Shown in pieces: positions 23,311-35,655 of a DNA stretch of 64,000 nucleotides; position 1 is the first letter of the stretch; every line of letters starts with the position of its first letter. Position numbers and translations under genes: made by a program. The notes under the pieces were generated by a model. It did not search any database, was not told the origin of the DNA, and worked only from the letters and a program-made list of their open reading frames with translations. This DNA is from Paulinella micropora (Eukaryota; Cercozoa; Imbricatea; Euglyphida), in assembly GCA_009731375.1 (NCBI GenBank), contig BJOX01000168.1, positions 1 to 64,000 on the forward strand, written 5' to 3'.

Positions 23311-23945
23311 NNNNNNNNNNNNNNNNNNNNNNNNNNNNNNNNNNNNNNNNNNNNNNNNNNNNNNNNNNNNNNNNNNNNNNNNNNNNNNNNNNNNNNNNNN
23401 NNNNNNNNNNNNNNNNNNNNNNNNNNNNNNNNNNNNNNNNNNNNNNNNNNNNNNNNNNNNNNNNNNNNNNNNNNNNNNNNNNNNNNNNNNNNNNNNNNNN
23501 NNNNNNNNNNNNNNNNNNNNNNNNNNNNNNNNNNNNNNNNNNNNNNNNNNNNNNNNNNNNNNNNNNNNNNNNNNNNNNNNNNNNNNNNNNNNNNNNNNNN
23601 NNNNNNNNNNNNNNNNNNNNNNNNNNNNNNNNNNNNNNNNNNNNNNNNNNNNNNNNNNNNNNNNNNNNNNNNNNNNNNNNNNNNNNNNNNNNNNNNNNNN
23701 NNNNNNNNNNNNNNNNNNNNNNNNNNNNNNNNNNNNNNNNNNNNNNNNNNNNNNNNNNNNNNNNNNNNNNNNNNNNNNNNNNNNNNNNNNNNNNNNNNNN
23801 NNNNNNNNNNNNNNNNNNNNNNNNNNNNNNNNNNNNNNNNNNNNNNNNNNNNNNNNNNNNNNNNNNNNNNNNNNNNNNNNNNNNNNNNNNNNNNNNNNNN
23901 NNNNNNNNNNNNNNNNNNNNNNNNNNNNNNNNNNNNNNNNNNNNN
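23311..23945. other. Assembly gap (635 N)
   Basis: Run of N bordered by G9 on the left and TTTTC14 on the right. The rest of the SAP-motif gene is probably hidden here. Confidence 0.99.
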
Positions 23946-24389
23946 TTTTCCCCCCCCCCCCCCCTCCCCTTCCCTTGACGTTATCAAAGAAATGGTTTCT
24001 TGATTATGGAATTTTTATTAGTAAAAACTGCGGTGGCATTGGAGGACAAGCTGATGAAACCTCATCAGTTTATTTTCTATTCGGCCCCAGAAGCTAAGAA
24101 CCAGTACAAGATGGAATGAAAAGCTGAGAAACATGCAAAAACAAATAATTCTATCTTTTACTAGTTATTATTATTTTTTTTTGATACATACGTAGGCCGG
24201 AATTCACTTTTGTGTGCACGACGTTTTGTTGAGAAAACTAGGAGTCTGCGCGTGACTGAGAAAAATTAGGAAAGTAGGTTTTGCGACCGCCAACAAAGTT
24301 AAGCTCAATAAAACTTGTTTTTATTTAAATTATTCATATGCTGAAAGTTTTTATTAATATTAGCGAGATGTAAAAAAAAAAAAGAAGAT
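23946..24389. other. AT-rich spacer
   Basis: No coding frame with recognisable content. It may hold the 3' untranslated end of the SAP-motif gene, but no exon can be linked across the gap. Confidence 0.4.
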
Positions 24390-24428
24390 TTTGTAAGATC
24401 TTACAAAGAATTTGTAAGATCTTACAAA
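24390..24428. repeat. Duplicated perfect 18-bp palindrome
   Basis: TTTGTAAGATCTTACAAA occurs at 24390-24407 and again at 24411-24428, separated by 3 bp. Each copy is a perfect palindrome and the pair is 21 bp apart, two helical turns. Confidence 0.9.
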
Positions 24429-24679
24429 GGGGCTCTGGTGTAGGAAGATTGGTCATGTATGTGAGTATTAATTCAACCTTTGCACAGTTTTGGATCCACC
24501 AGTCCCTGAAAGATATGGTTGATAATTCTTAAATCAATCCTCAGAACCTCCCAAAACATGCGTGTTGATTGGAGCTTGAGTGAAATTTGATTATCTATAT
24601 ATGATCTGTTCGTTCAGATAAATGATAGATAGATAGATGGATGACAAAGGATGATAAGTATGTAGACATAGGAAGGTAG

Positions 24680-24683
24680 TAGG

Positions 24684-24731
<48 letters not shown>

Positions 24732-25183
24732 CATACTTTCACTAGTCGAATGCCGAGCCCAAGTTTTCACATGCTTGGTCACTATCTCCTTTGCAAGGTT
24801 GTCATCGACTTCAACTTGCGCCTCTGCAGTGTGAGTCCACGGCTTATCTGCCTTGTCAACGCTCGCCTTGACAGGATAACTCCTGGCACAACACGCATAC
24901 ATACATTACATACGTAGTATATACATTCGTACGTACATTCATACATACATACATACATACATGCATACATACGCACCTAAGCCATGGGGGTTACACGCAT
25001 ACATACATACATACATACGCACCTAAGCCAGAGGGGCTCTGAGTAGGCGCAGCAAAAATTTTGCTGCGTGGGCTTGATCGCCTATGTGCATACATACATA
25101 CACCATAATACAGAAATAAAGATTCTCGCAGCGGATACGTAGATAGGTATTGATAATTAGAAAGATAGATAGATTAGATAGAT

Positions 25184-25231
<48 letters not shown>

Positions 25232-25266
25232 CAGATAGACAGATATATATAGATAGATAGATAGAT

Positions 25267-25325
<59 letters not shown>

Positions 25326-25749
25326 CATTTTTGTCGGAGAAAAAGTACCGAAGCAACCAGTGGCAGTAGAGTCGGAATAGTTGTTAATCTCTACAGAAAG
25401 ACGGACTTCGAAGGGATGAAGCTTCTTCGACTTCTTAATTTGGTCTCCTAGATATGCATACATACATGCATGCATACATACAATTATATATATATATATA
25501 TATATATATCGAAGTAGAAGGTCTGTGAAAACGGAAAGAATTGTTATTCGCAAAACTGACCTTATGCGACTTTCCATCTGTCCTAGGGAGGCTAACGTCA
25601 GATCCGACTCTACTTTCACTGGTTGCTTCGATGGCTTGTTCTCTGGCCGCGGGGTATAATACCTACCTACCTACCTACCTACCTACCTACCTACTACCTG
25701 CCTGCCTACCTGCCTGCCTATCCACCGATCTATCTATCTATCTATCTAC

Positions 25750-25817
<68 letters not shown>

Positions 25818-26318
25818 TTATCTATCTAACCCAGTCCATACATGTATCTATGTTTCTATACGGTGCTCAGTTCTTGTTTCTGTGACATTATTGTTGCGGT
25901 CAAAATGCTTGCTTACAGCTAATAGCAAGAATTGTCGAGATGGATGAATGGATGGATAGAACAAAGAGAAAGATAGACAGGCTGGTAGGTACATATAGCT
26001 AGGCAAGCATGTGAATATTATGGATAGACACGTAACAGGTAGGTAGGCGGAGATAAAAGCGGATAGAACAAAGTGATAGATAGGCACATAGGTAGCAGGC
26101 AGGCACGCGAATAGCTTATTGATAGATAGATGATAGGTAGGTGAGAGGAGATAAAAACCTGCCCCTGCTGAAGCGGCTCATTTGACACGACTAGCTGTGC
26201 TGCTTGGTCCGGTATGGTGACTTGTTGGGATTGGCAGGCAGACACGTTGGCTTCTACGTACAAGAAGAAAAGAAGAATTGTCAGGGACAATATAGTCTAA
26301 AGAACACGGCGATTTGAG

Positions 26319-26358
<40 letters not shown>

Positions 26359-26400
26359 TCTGTGTGTGTGCGTGTGTGTGTGTGTGTGTGTGTTTGTGTC
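24680..26400. repeat. Microsatellite cluster
   Basis: Successive simple repeats: (CT)n at 24690-24728, (CATA)n at 24895-25030, (GATA)n at 25150-25325, (AT)n at 25486-25510, (CTAC)n at 25660-25700, (CTAT)n at 25730-25830, degenerate GATA/GGTA at 25940-26140, (CT)n at 26320-26355 and (GT)n at 26360-26396. The GATA and CTAT blocks are reverse complements, 400 bp apart. Intervening sequence holds no coding frame I can support. Confidence 0.95.
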
Positions 26401-26712
26401 TAACTGTCGGTCTGTCAATCTCTCTCGCAGACATACCAACACACACATGTCATGTCTATATGTACAGCGGAAATGCAGCCAATATGGTGGGTGCTATGAA
26501 ATTGTGCTACGGCAAGGCTGCTCCTGCTGCTTGCGGGGTCGTAGGGTTTTGTAAGGCCTGCGTGTCACTAATCGTGTCTCGGGTCACTGCTGATCTCTTT
26601 TGACATAATACCTTCTTTAGCGCTCTTTAAGTTGACCAGGCCACCCTTGTCTTTCTGCTCAACCTGCAATGATGTGTGAGTGGACTGGAGGCGGGGGGGG
26701 GGGGGGGGGGGG

Positions 26713-26994
26713 NNNNNNNNNNNNNNNNNNNNNNNNNNNNNNNNNNNNNNNNNNNNNNNNNNNNNNNNNNNNNNNNNNNNNNNNNNNNNNNNNNNNNNNN
26801 NNNNNNNNNNNNNNNNNNNNNNNNNNNNNNNNNNNNNNNNNNNNNNNNNNNNNNNNNNNNNNNNNNNNNNNNNNNNNNNNNNNNNNNNNNNNNNNNNNNN
26901 NNNNNNNNNNNNNNNNNNNNNNNNNNNNNNNNNNNNNNNNNNNNNNNNNNNNNNNNNNNNNNNNNNNNNNNNNNNNNNNNNNNNNNNNNNNNNN
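26713..26994. other. Assembly gap (282 N) with poly-G on both sides
   Basis: Preceded by about 18 G and followed by 36 G. Confidence 0.99.
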
Positions 26995-27033
<39 letters not shown>

Positions 27034-27035
27034 CC

Positions 27036-27571
27036 TTCTGCTTGCGCCGCTCCTTCTCCGCGCGCGCAATCAAGGTGGCCTTAGGGGCCCACCTGGCTAA
27101 AATGTGGGGCTCCGTGGGGTTTCCAATGTACGGCTTCAAGAGCGGCAAGGCGGTCTCGTCCCAGTTGATGGCAGACTTGGGTAGGCGTTTGGAGCGCTTC
27201 AGGTTGAACATGTAAAAGTTCAGGAGCTGCACCTCGAGGTGATCGGCTACCCCGTCTCCGGTGGCGTCGACCTCTCTGAAGGCGAGGAGGTTCTTCATCG
27301 TATTATTACTAACTCAGACACACGGGGTTTTTTTGCTCTCTCTCTCTCTCTTCTCAGTCACGGACGCTGCTTCCTGTGACTCAAAAAACTGCCTCACACT
27401 CTCTCACATTGCCTCCACAGTGTCCCAGTCAGGCACATTTGCCTCCTGCTCTGGCCAGCCGACGCCCCACGACTCTAAGTCATTCATCATTTTCTTGCGC
27501 AGACGAGATCGCGCCGCCTTCTCCTTCCTGCTCAGCTCGGGGGTTGCCTTTCGCTCGTTCTTGCCAGACAT
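27036..27571 (-). pseudogene. Unidentified reading frame with two in-frame TGA codons
   Basis: From the ATG at 27571-27569 one frame runs to the gap-edge poly-G at about 27036, about 178 codons, interrupted only by TGA at 27404-27406 and 27314-27316. Sequence on both sides of each TGA keeps a normal protein-like composition: a basic N-terminus KKMMNDLESWGVGWPEQE, then ESVRQFFESQEAA, then MKNLLAFREVDATGDG and NWDETALPLLKPYIGNP. I do not recognise the family. The first TGA could be explained as Trp TGG to TGA. An alternative is that the region between the TGAs is an intron, but no splice pair keeps the frame open. It lies directly downstream of the copia gag relic on the same strand, so it may be part of that element. 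Confidence 0.4.
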
Positions 27572-27766
27572 GGCCTGCCCAAACACAAGATCTTGTGCAA
27601 ACGTCACAAAAGCATAACAGAAATGGAGAAAACAAGCTTGGACACCAGCAGCAAAGCAAAAACAGCAAGCAGCAATAATAGGAAAGACGTATGACAGACA
27701 GAGAGAGAGCACAAAAACTCTCGCTTTTGCATCCTCACGCAAACAACTCTCATCAGGGTAGTAAGG

Positions 27767-29578
27767 GGAATTGGGGGGACGGAGGTCGGGGCTGACACTA
27801 AGTCAAGTAGAGGATACTCTTTGTCCTGTTTCTTTGCATGATATCCGCAAAATAGTCCATATATCAACCTTGAAGCTTGCGGAGCATTTGGACCCCTTTT
27901 GTCTTTCTCAAGAGAGATCTGACAAGGACTATTCTTTTTTTTCTTGCCATGGCATTTAAGGGACCTCGGTCTCTCTTTGCTATACCTCTCAAGGGTTCTC
28001 AGAGGTGATTTGGGGACTGTGTTTTGACGCTGTGGGATGTTTGTGGAGGTGTCCCTTGTTAGCTGACTCTGAGAGCGTGAGATTGGTGTGGCGGAGGGAC
28101 TCCCTCCGTCACTTCTATTTGTCGACAGGGGACGAACACCTGGCTCAATCTGAGGTTCCCCAGACTCGACATTCGCTCTCTCCCTGCCTCTCTCTTCGTC
28201 AGGGGTTTCCGGGTCGTCTAGGACATCTCCCCCAATGAAGACGAGCAAAGCGTCACTATCAGTCTCTGTGTCCCCCTCTTCTTCTTCCTCTCTGATGAAA
28301 TTCATGTCTTTGTCTTTGAGAGATTTTGGTCTTATTGCTGTGAGGTTTTCCCTTTTTCTTTTTGTTATCGTTCTTGTCTTCACTCGCTTGAGTTTTCTTA
28401 CGGGGTTTATTTGCTGGACAATACTTCTTGGTATGACCTTTCTCATTACACTCGTAGCAAGTGACTTTGAGCCACCATTCTTCCTTCTTCTTGAATTTTC
28501 TGAACTTGCCCTTACCCCCTTCGTCCTCATCTCCCTTATCGCCTGCTAAGAGGTTTGTCTCACTCTTCTGCCTCGTGGGCTTTTCAGGTCTCTCCTTCCT
28601 CTCTTCTCCTCTCCACTTATCCTTTCTCCACAACGCCCACTGTCTCTCGCGCTGTCTACTAAGTCGTCAAATCCTGGTCTAAGGTTGGTGGGTAGGTTGA
28701 AGTAGAGTGCTTTGAAGTTCTCTCCGTATGCGGGGTGTTTTGCAAGCTTAGCAAGCAGGGCTCTTATGAGGTCATCTTCGTCGAATGGGTGAGTTCTGTG
28801 ACTTTCTACCTCTCCCTTCATTGCAACATAATCATTCAATCATGCATCAACATTTTGTCCGGGTTTTGGATACATATTCTCGAAAATTTGCGTTTTTATG
28901 TTTTTGTTAACCCCGGATATTGAACCGAACTTGGCTCTCACTGCCTCTATCAGCTCTATCGGTCCTGTGACTGTCTTAACGCAAATATCGAACGACAACA
29001 GGATGAGAAAAAGCAACAGACAGAATGAGTTGTAGTGTTCGCATGCGCTCATAATGCTTCTTTTCTTTCTGTACTACTTTCACTCTTAGTGTGTGTGCTC
29101 GTTTCGACTGTCTTCGTTTCTCATGCTTCATTTTCTTTGCTCTTTTCTCTCTCCAGAGTTTCTTTTGTTCATCAGTTAGCTTCGCCCAATCCTTCGGTTT
29201 GTCGTCGGAGGGTGTCTTGCTATCATCTTTCTTCAGCGTCTTGGGTCTCTGTCTACCTGCGTCTGACGAACTGCCTTCATCGTCGGAATCTTCATCAGGG
29301 GTATCCTCTGAGTCAGGTTCATCAGGCAACTCCCTCTCCTCAATCTCCAGTGCTTTGACTGGGTCATAAGGATATTTAACCTTTGCCTTTGCTGGGTCAT
29401 CAAATGCCAGCGTGACGCACTCACCGTGCCAGGCACTGATGCACTTTGCATAGTTCACTAGCTTGTAACGGAAGTCGGAATAATTCAGAGTGGTACCATC
29501 CAACTGCGGGATGTACTCTTGGTTTAAACCCATTGTTTTCTCAATTCCAAGGCTCATAACCTTTGGGAAGCTACCCAT
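27767..29578 (-). pseudogene. Relic copia gag with CCHC zinc knuckle
   Basis: Minus-strand fragments in changing frames make one gag. 29578-29060: MGSFPKVMS start, IPQLDGTTLNYSDFRYKL (copia gag N-terminus) and a highly acidic Asp/Glu/Ser linker. 28990-28650: VTGPIELIEAVRAKFG, then an in-frame TGA at 28838-28840, then LNDYVAMKGEVESH and LAKHPAYGENFKALYFNLP. 28650-28500: basic linker and CYECNEKGHTKKYC, a canonical CX2CX4HX4C RNA-binding knuckle. 28400-27767: acidic/serine-rich tail. Gag would coat element RNA in cytoplasmic particles. At least three frame changes plus the stop make it non-functional. No protease, integrase or RT follows, and no LTR pair was found, so it is a fragment unrelated in sequence to the copia element at 18 kb. 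Confidence 0.75.
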
Positions 29579-30600
29579 CGTGGAACCTTTACCGACCCCT
29601 TTCAGAGTCTATCCGGGCTACCTAGCAAGACTATCAACGCAGTATGGAAACGCACTTTAATAACTCGTATAATAAAAGAACTGACGCTTTGACTTCCACG
29701 TCACAGACTGACTAACTTAGGTATAGGTCTTACGCATTTCGGTTAACATTGGCATTATTGACTGTCCGGCCTATTGACAAATCAACCACCTAAGTAACGG
29801 TAAATTAAATTGAAATAGTAATGACCAACGTCTTTGATTTCCTTCACTTTCTGTACTGGTGCCGGCCTTGTATTTAAATAAAAAAATTCTGAGTGAGGGT
29901 CTTATGCCCTATTTTTGCTGATTTTGGCCGGTTTGTTTGCAGGCTTAAGGTTACCTTTTGTAAAAAAACTTTATACATTTAATTATAAGCATACATAGAA
30001 AGATATCATATAAAAATTTATTGAAGAGGATACAGGGAACATATGAAAACTGACTCTGATTTTTGGTCATCACAAGCACTATTTTTTGAGGTCGCAAGGT
30101 GGCAAGTTTTTTCCGGTGGGGGGTGTGCAAATTAGTTGGGAAAAAGCGGTGGGCGACGGGAAATCGATTGGTTTGAAGTCAGTTTTTACTATTTTTCAAT
30201 TATTCTTTCATTAAATTAAATGTTTTTACTTATAGTTTTGAAATGTACAATTTTTATATGATAAAGTTTAACTGATCTATGTTTATTATGCTAACGACCA
30301 CTCGCACATAGGAGAACTTACATATGCATGATTAATAATATGAAATTTTTGGCAATCAGGCGGCGAGCCGGGTCAGGATCTGTAACACACACGGTATACT
30401 ATGCGACCGGCGATATAGATTTTAATGAGCCGGATCGTCCTCTGTTCTTCCCTGTACCTTCCGTGTAAAAAGGGGCGGAGTAAAACAGAGAATTAACAAC
30501 GTTAGGCCGGATCAGTGAGTTTCCTTAAATAGAGGCATTTCAAAGTCACGGTTCAGGACTAAAAATATTCAAGTGTCGTTATTAAGCAGGTATGATATGA
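29579..30600. other. AT-rich spacer
   Basis: Contains the presumed leader of the gag relic (29579-29700) and then AT-rich sequence with no frame or repeat I can name. Confidence 0.5.
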
Positions 30601-30746
30601 TGGGACGGTAACAATCCCCCCCCCCCCCCCCCCCAAAAAACCCCCCNNNNNNNNNNNNNNNNNNNNNNNNNNNNNNNNNNNNNNNNNNNNNNNNNNNNNN
30701 NNNNNNNNNNNNNNNNNNNNGGGGGGGGGGGGGGGGGGGGGGCAAA

Positions 30747-30800
30747 CGCCAACCCCGCGCTGTCGCGCGGCAAGGCGGGGTCGGCAGCGCGGGGTTGGCG
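30747..30800. other. GC-rich perfect hairpin
   Basis: CGCCAACCCCGCGCTG at 30747-30762 is the exact reverse complement of 30785-30800, with a 22-base loop that is itself CG-rich. It sits immediately right of a poly-G run and a gap (30647-30720) in otherwise AT-rich DNA. It could be a transposon terminal hairpin or an assembly artefact. Confidence 0.8.
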
Positions 30801-31690
30801 TAGGGGGCCTCTCAGTTTGCAGTTTATAGCACTTAGTAATTTTACACAAACACTATGACTCATGATTTTATTACATTTAATTTTACAGAAACACTATGAT
30901 AGTAACTTCCGAGTAGTATAAGAGACTCTTGAAGACTTGCCCTTGGTACGGATAAATTTAAACGGAAGTATCATAGTACTACGTGACGTATTAATATCAA
31001 AGCCTGACGGTTACTAAATGCAAATTATGTTAATCACTGGCATAGTACTTGAATTAAAGTATGATAATTAATATTTCTCTTGCAGTATTAATATATAAGC
31101 CGCATATGATGATGCTCACCATAGTGAAATATTAATATTTCAAGAAATATATGAGGAATCCTATGCCGCCCGTAAATAATAAATTCAAAAAGTCAAACTT
31201 GAGCACTCACTAAGGACTTTTCAAGTTCCTTATCTTGAATTTACATATGGTCACGAGTCAAGTTGTATACAAACTCACAAAAGTCATCCGATTGTAAATA
31301 ATTTATTAATAATAAACGAAGTGACCGCTCCGTGCTATTCAAGTTACTGGTATTTTACCTGCTCCCATAAAGGACGGTCACTGAGGACTTCGAGGCTCAA
31401 TGCAGCTCACTGCATAGTGCTCTCGGTGGCAGTGCTCTCATTAAGAGCTGAGTTCGTTCTCAACAGTCTGACGGGTTGTATACGGACTCAGCACAAAGTT
31501 ATATATGGACATTGAGGCGGCGGCCACAAGAAGTTGTGCCGGGCAGGTGTGAGTGGCTTAATGATGCTGTCGGCAACTCCCCTGTCCCTGCCCCCTCCCC
31601 CCCGCCGCACCCCGCATTATGCTCACCAAACGCGCAAATACGTCCCGGTGCGTGTGGTGGGGTCACAGACTGAGAGGACGGTGATAGGGG
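30801..31690. other. Spacer without recognisable gene
   Basis: AT-rich to 31320, then mixed composition. The short frames present have no recognisable content. Confidence 0.5.
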
Positions 31691-31732
31691 GGGGGGGGGG
31701 GGGGGGGGGGGGCCCCCCAATTNNNNNNNNNN

Positions 31733-31807
31733 GCGCCAAGTAGACGTCCGTTTTTCCACTGAAGGATTTTTAATCATTGAGTTGAAGAACGCCTGCTTTT
31801 CGTAGAG
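31733..31807 (-). other. Candidate internal exon fragment
   Basis: On the minus strand a pyrimidine-rich acceptor (CTTCCTTTTCAG) at 31808-31819 is followed by an open stretch encoding YEKQAFFNSMIKNPSVEK, cut off by the 10-N gap at 31723-31732. The acceptor context and protein-like composition suggest an exon; nothing else of the gene is visible. Confidence 0.3.
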
Positions 31808-32112
31808 CTGAAAAGGAAGCATGTAAGAAGGCGAACATAAGCAGAAGAAAAAAACAGGGTCCCACAAAGATAGACAATTGAAGACTACAGAGAGAAGTGG
31901 GAAAGATATCTGATATCATTAAAATTGTTCTACATGGCAGTTCTGTTTTTTCCTGTCACCTTCGTCCAACTTTGATGTTGGAAATGTTAATATGTCTTGG
32001 ACGACTGTCATTTGTCATGTCCACCTTTGATCTTATTAGTATGTTTTCTTTGGTCAGGAGTAGTGGTTGATAATAATAATAATAATTAATAATAATTAAT
32101 AATAATAATAAT

Positions 32113-32282
32113 GTATCTCCTGCCAATTGCTGAGCCAAAAGGCCATGTGCATCCAGTCCTCCATTCCATAAGGAAAGTCTCCACACCAATCGGTGGAATA
32201 AAGGAAGTGACGGCATAGAACATTACTCTAGGAGCTTTATACCAATCAGCCCATGGAAAGGACCGATGGCCTATGTACTCCC
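32113..32282. repeat. 170-bp interspersed repeat in (TAA)n, copy 1
   Basis: A 170-bp sequence beginning GTATCTCCTGCCAATTG and ending ATGTACTCCC, flanked on both sides by (TAA)n, and repeated almost exactly at 32910-33079. No tRNA-type promoter boxes are evident. Probably a short non-autonomous element mobilised within, or carrying, TAA repeats. Confidence 0.85.
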
Positions 32283-32334
<52 letters not shown>

Positions 32335-32635
32335 TAATAATAATAATAAATAATAATAATAATAATAATAACAATAATAACAATACAAAAAAAGAAACTG
32401 TAGTTGTAATAGTTCACAAGTTGCATAACAGGTTAGGGTCGTAAAACTCGATTCTTACTTTCGTGCCCTCTCCAAACAGTGTCTGCACTTCTGTCTTGAA
32501 GGGTGTGAAATAACCAACGGCCGATCTCTCTGGCAAGGCCTTGGCTATCACAACACGCAAAATAGCAGCAGCAGGAAAAACAACAACAACAATAAACAAT
32601 AATAATGATAATAGTAATAATAATAATAATTATAA

Positions 32636-32813
32636 TAGTGCTTCTCTGTCAATGGCTGATGCATTTCTGCACATGCGCCTCCATCGTCTCACCCGTGAGG
32701 GGAGGACGAAGAATTGACGATAAGCTCTAATGACACCCCCGCAAGGGCAGTTCCAACACTTCCAGACGGGCCGGTATGTTCAATGAAAATACTGGTCCAG
32801 AAATAGACCGGTA
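32636..32813 (-). mobile_element. SINE-like repeat, copy 1 (5' end lost in gap)
   Basis: Minus-strand body of the SINE family, from the TAATAATAA tail side to the start of the body. The tRNA-like head would lie in the gap at 32814-32889. It shares with copy 4 the CTATTTCTGGACCAG variant next to the head. Confidence 0.7.
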
Positions 32814-32909
32814 NNNNNNNNNNNNNNNNNNNNNNNNNNNNNNNNNNNNNNNNNNNNNNNNNNNNNNNNNNNNNNNNNNNNNNNNNNNNATAATAATAAT
32901 AATAATAGT

Positions 32910-33079
32910 GTATCTCCTGCCAATTGCTGAGCCAAAAGGCCATGTGCATCCAGTCCTCCATTCCATAAGGAAAGTCTCCACACCAATCGGTGGAATAAAG
33001 GAAGTGACGGCATAGAACATTACTCTAGGAGCTTTATACCAATCAGCCCATGGAAAGGACCGATGGCCTATGTACTCCC
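32910..33079. repeat. 170-bp interspersed repeat in (TAA)n, copy 2
   Basis: Essentially identical to 32113-32282 and again bounded by (TAA)n on both sides. Confidence 0.85.
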
Positions 33080-33189
33080 TAATAATAATAATAATAATGA
33101 TAATAATAATAATAATAATAATAACAACAACAACAACAACAACAACAACAAAAAAACAACAACAAAAAAATAATAATAATAATAAATAA

Positions 33190-33228
<39 letters not shown>

Positions 33229-33340
33229 GGACCACAAAAACAACGACCACAACAACAAGAAAAGAACAACAATGAAAACAACCACAACAACCACAACAAC
33301 AACAACAACAACAACCACAACAACAACAACAACAACCACC

Positions 33341-33386
<46 letters not shown>

Positions 33387-33618
33387 CCACAACAACAACA
33401 ACCACAACAACCACAACAACAACCACAACAACAACCACAACAACAACAACAACAACAACCACAACAACAACCACAACAACAACAACAACAACAATCACAA
33501 CAACAACCACAACAAACACAACCACAACAACCACAACCACAACAACCACAACCACAACAACAACAACAACAACAACAACAATTGCATACATACATACAAA
33601 CATCCACACATCCACACA

Positions 33619-33652
<34 letters not shown>

Positions 33653-33665
33653 CATACATACGCCG
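33080..33665. repeat. (TAA)n, long (CAA/CCA)n and (CATA)n microsatellites
   Basis: TAA repeat to 33125, then about 450 bp of CAA with CCA interruptions (33125-33582), then CATA repeats. Poly-Thr, poly-Val, poly-Leu and poly-Cys frames are artefacts. Confidence 0.96.
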
Positions 33666-33695
33666 ACCACGAATATCGACCAAAACCGGAGCGGG

Positions 33696-34247
33696 GTAAG
33701 AAAATGTACTCGGGACAGCCACCTAGTGCATGTATGTATGTATATGTATGTATCTATGTATGTATGTATGTATGTATGCATGTAGCATTGTAAGAAAATG
33801 TACTCGGGACAGCCACCTAGTGCATGTATGTATGTATGTATGTATGCATGTATGTATGTATGTATGTGGTATTATGTATGTATGTAAGAAAATGTACTCG
33901 GGACAGCCACCTAGTGCATGTATGTATGTATGTATGTATGTACGTATGTATGTATGTATGCATGTATGTATGTAGTATTATGTATGTATTTAAGAAAATG
34001 TACTCGGGACAGCCACCTAGTGCATGTATGTATGTATGTTATGTATGTTATGTTATGTATGTATGTTATGCATGTATGTATGTATGTGTGTGTGTATGTA
34101 TGTATGTATGTATGTATGTATTAATGTATGTATGTATGTACGTATGTACGTAAGTATGTATGTATGTATGTATGTATGTATGTGTATGTATGTATGTATG
34201 CATGTATATATGTATGTATTATGCATTTTCTCTCTCTCTCTCTCTCT
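33696..34247. repeat. Composite minisatellite in (ATGT)n
   Basis: A 32-bp core containing AAATGTACTCGGGACAGCC appears four times, starting near 33696, 33790, 33884 and 33990, each followed by 50-70 bp of ATGT repeat. After the fourth, ATGT repeats continue to a CT run and a gap. Confidence 0.92.
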
Positions 34248-34270
34248 CCCCCCCCCCCCCCCCCCCCCCC

Positions 34271-35200
34271 NNNNNNNNNNNNNNNNNNNNNNNNNNNNNN
34301 NNNNNNNNNNNNNNNNNNNNNNNNNNNNNNNNNNNNNNNNNNNNNNNNNNNNNNNNNNNNNNNNNNNNNNNNNNNNNNNNNNNNNNNNNNNNNNNNNNNN
34401 NNNNNNNNNNNNNNNNNNNNNNNNNNNNNNNNNNNNNNNNNNNNNNNNNNNNNNNNNNNNNNNNNNNNNNNNNNNNNNNNNNNNNNNNNNNNNNNNNNNN
34501 NNNNNNNNNNNNNNNNNNNNNNNNNNNNNNNNNNNNNNNNNNNNNNNNNNNNNNNNNNNNNNNNNNNNNNNNNNNNNNNNNNNNNNNNNNNNNNNNNNNN
34601 NNNNNNNNNNNNNNNNNNNNNNNNNNNNNNNNNNNNNNNNNNNNNNNNNNNNNNNNNNNNNNNNNNNNNNNNNNNNNNNNNNNNNNNNNNNNNNNNNNNN
34701 NNNNNNNNNNNNNNNNNNNNNNNNNNNNNNNNNNNNNNNNNNNNNNNNNNNNNNNNNNNNNNNNNNNNNNNNNNNNNNNNNNNNNNNNNNNNNNNNNNNN
34801 NNNNNNNNNNNNNNNNNNNNNNNNNNNNNNNNNNNNNNNNNNNNNNNNNNNNNNNNNNNNNNNNNNNNNNNNNNNNNNNNNNNNNNNNNNNNNNNNNNNN
34901 NNNNNNNNNNNNNNNNNNNNNNNNNNNNNNNNNNNNNNNNNNNNNNNNNNNNNNNNNNNNNNNNNNNNNNNNNNNNNNNNNNNNNNNNNNNNNNNNNNNN
35001 NNNNNNNNNNNNNNNNNNNNNNNNNNNNNNNNNNNNNNNNNNNNNNNNNNNNNNNNNNNNNNNNNNNNNNNNNNNNNNNNNNNNNNNNNNNNNNNNNNNN
35101 NNNNNNNNNNNNNNNNNNNNNNNNNNNNNNNNNNNNNNNNNNNNNNNNNNNNNNNNNNNNNNNNNNNNNNNNNNNNNNNNNNNNNNNNNNNNNNNNNNNN
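34271..35200. other. Assembly gap (930 N)
   Basis: Bordered by C23 on the left and (TC)n on the right. Confidence 0.99.
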
Positions 35201-35248
<48 letters not shown>

Positions 35249-35302
35249 TCTCTCTCACACACACAGAGCATCACGCACCACTTGAAGGACATTGTCAGAA
35301 TG

Positions 35303-35353
<51 letters not shown>

Positions 35354-35588
35354 TCTCTCTCTCTCGCACACACACACACACACACACACAGCATCACGCA
35401 CCACTTGAAGGACGTTGTCAGAAACGCGAAAATGTGTCCGCATCAGGCCTAATAACATGTTTCTTTACATATATATATACACACACACACATATATATAT
35501 ATGCATATGTATATATGTATATATATACATACATATATATATATGTATACATATATATATATATATATACATATATATATACATTTTT

Positions 35589-35624
<36 letters not shown>

Positions 35625-35630
35625 TGGGGC
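35201..35630. repeat. (TC)n/(CA)n duplicated block and (TA)n tract
   Basis: Two successive units of (TC)n-(CA)n followed by GCATCACGCACCACTTG (about 35265 and 35390), then TATATACA-type alternating sequence from 35468 to 35625. Confidence 0.93.
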
Positions 35631-35655
35631 CCTCCCCTCGGGAACACAAGCCCGG

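Noticed and set aside
22912-24097. Large frames running through the 635-N gap
   Set aside because: N codons cannot support a frame; only the exon at 22947-23191 is retained.
33272-33793. Poly-Thr/Cys/Val frames over CAA and CATA repeats
   Set aside because: Same reason: simple-repeat translation.
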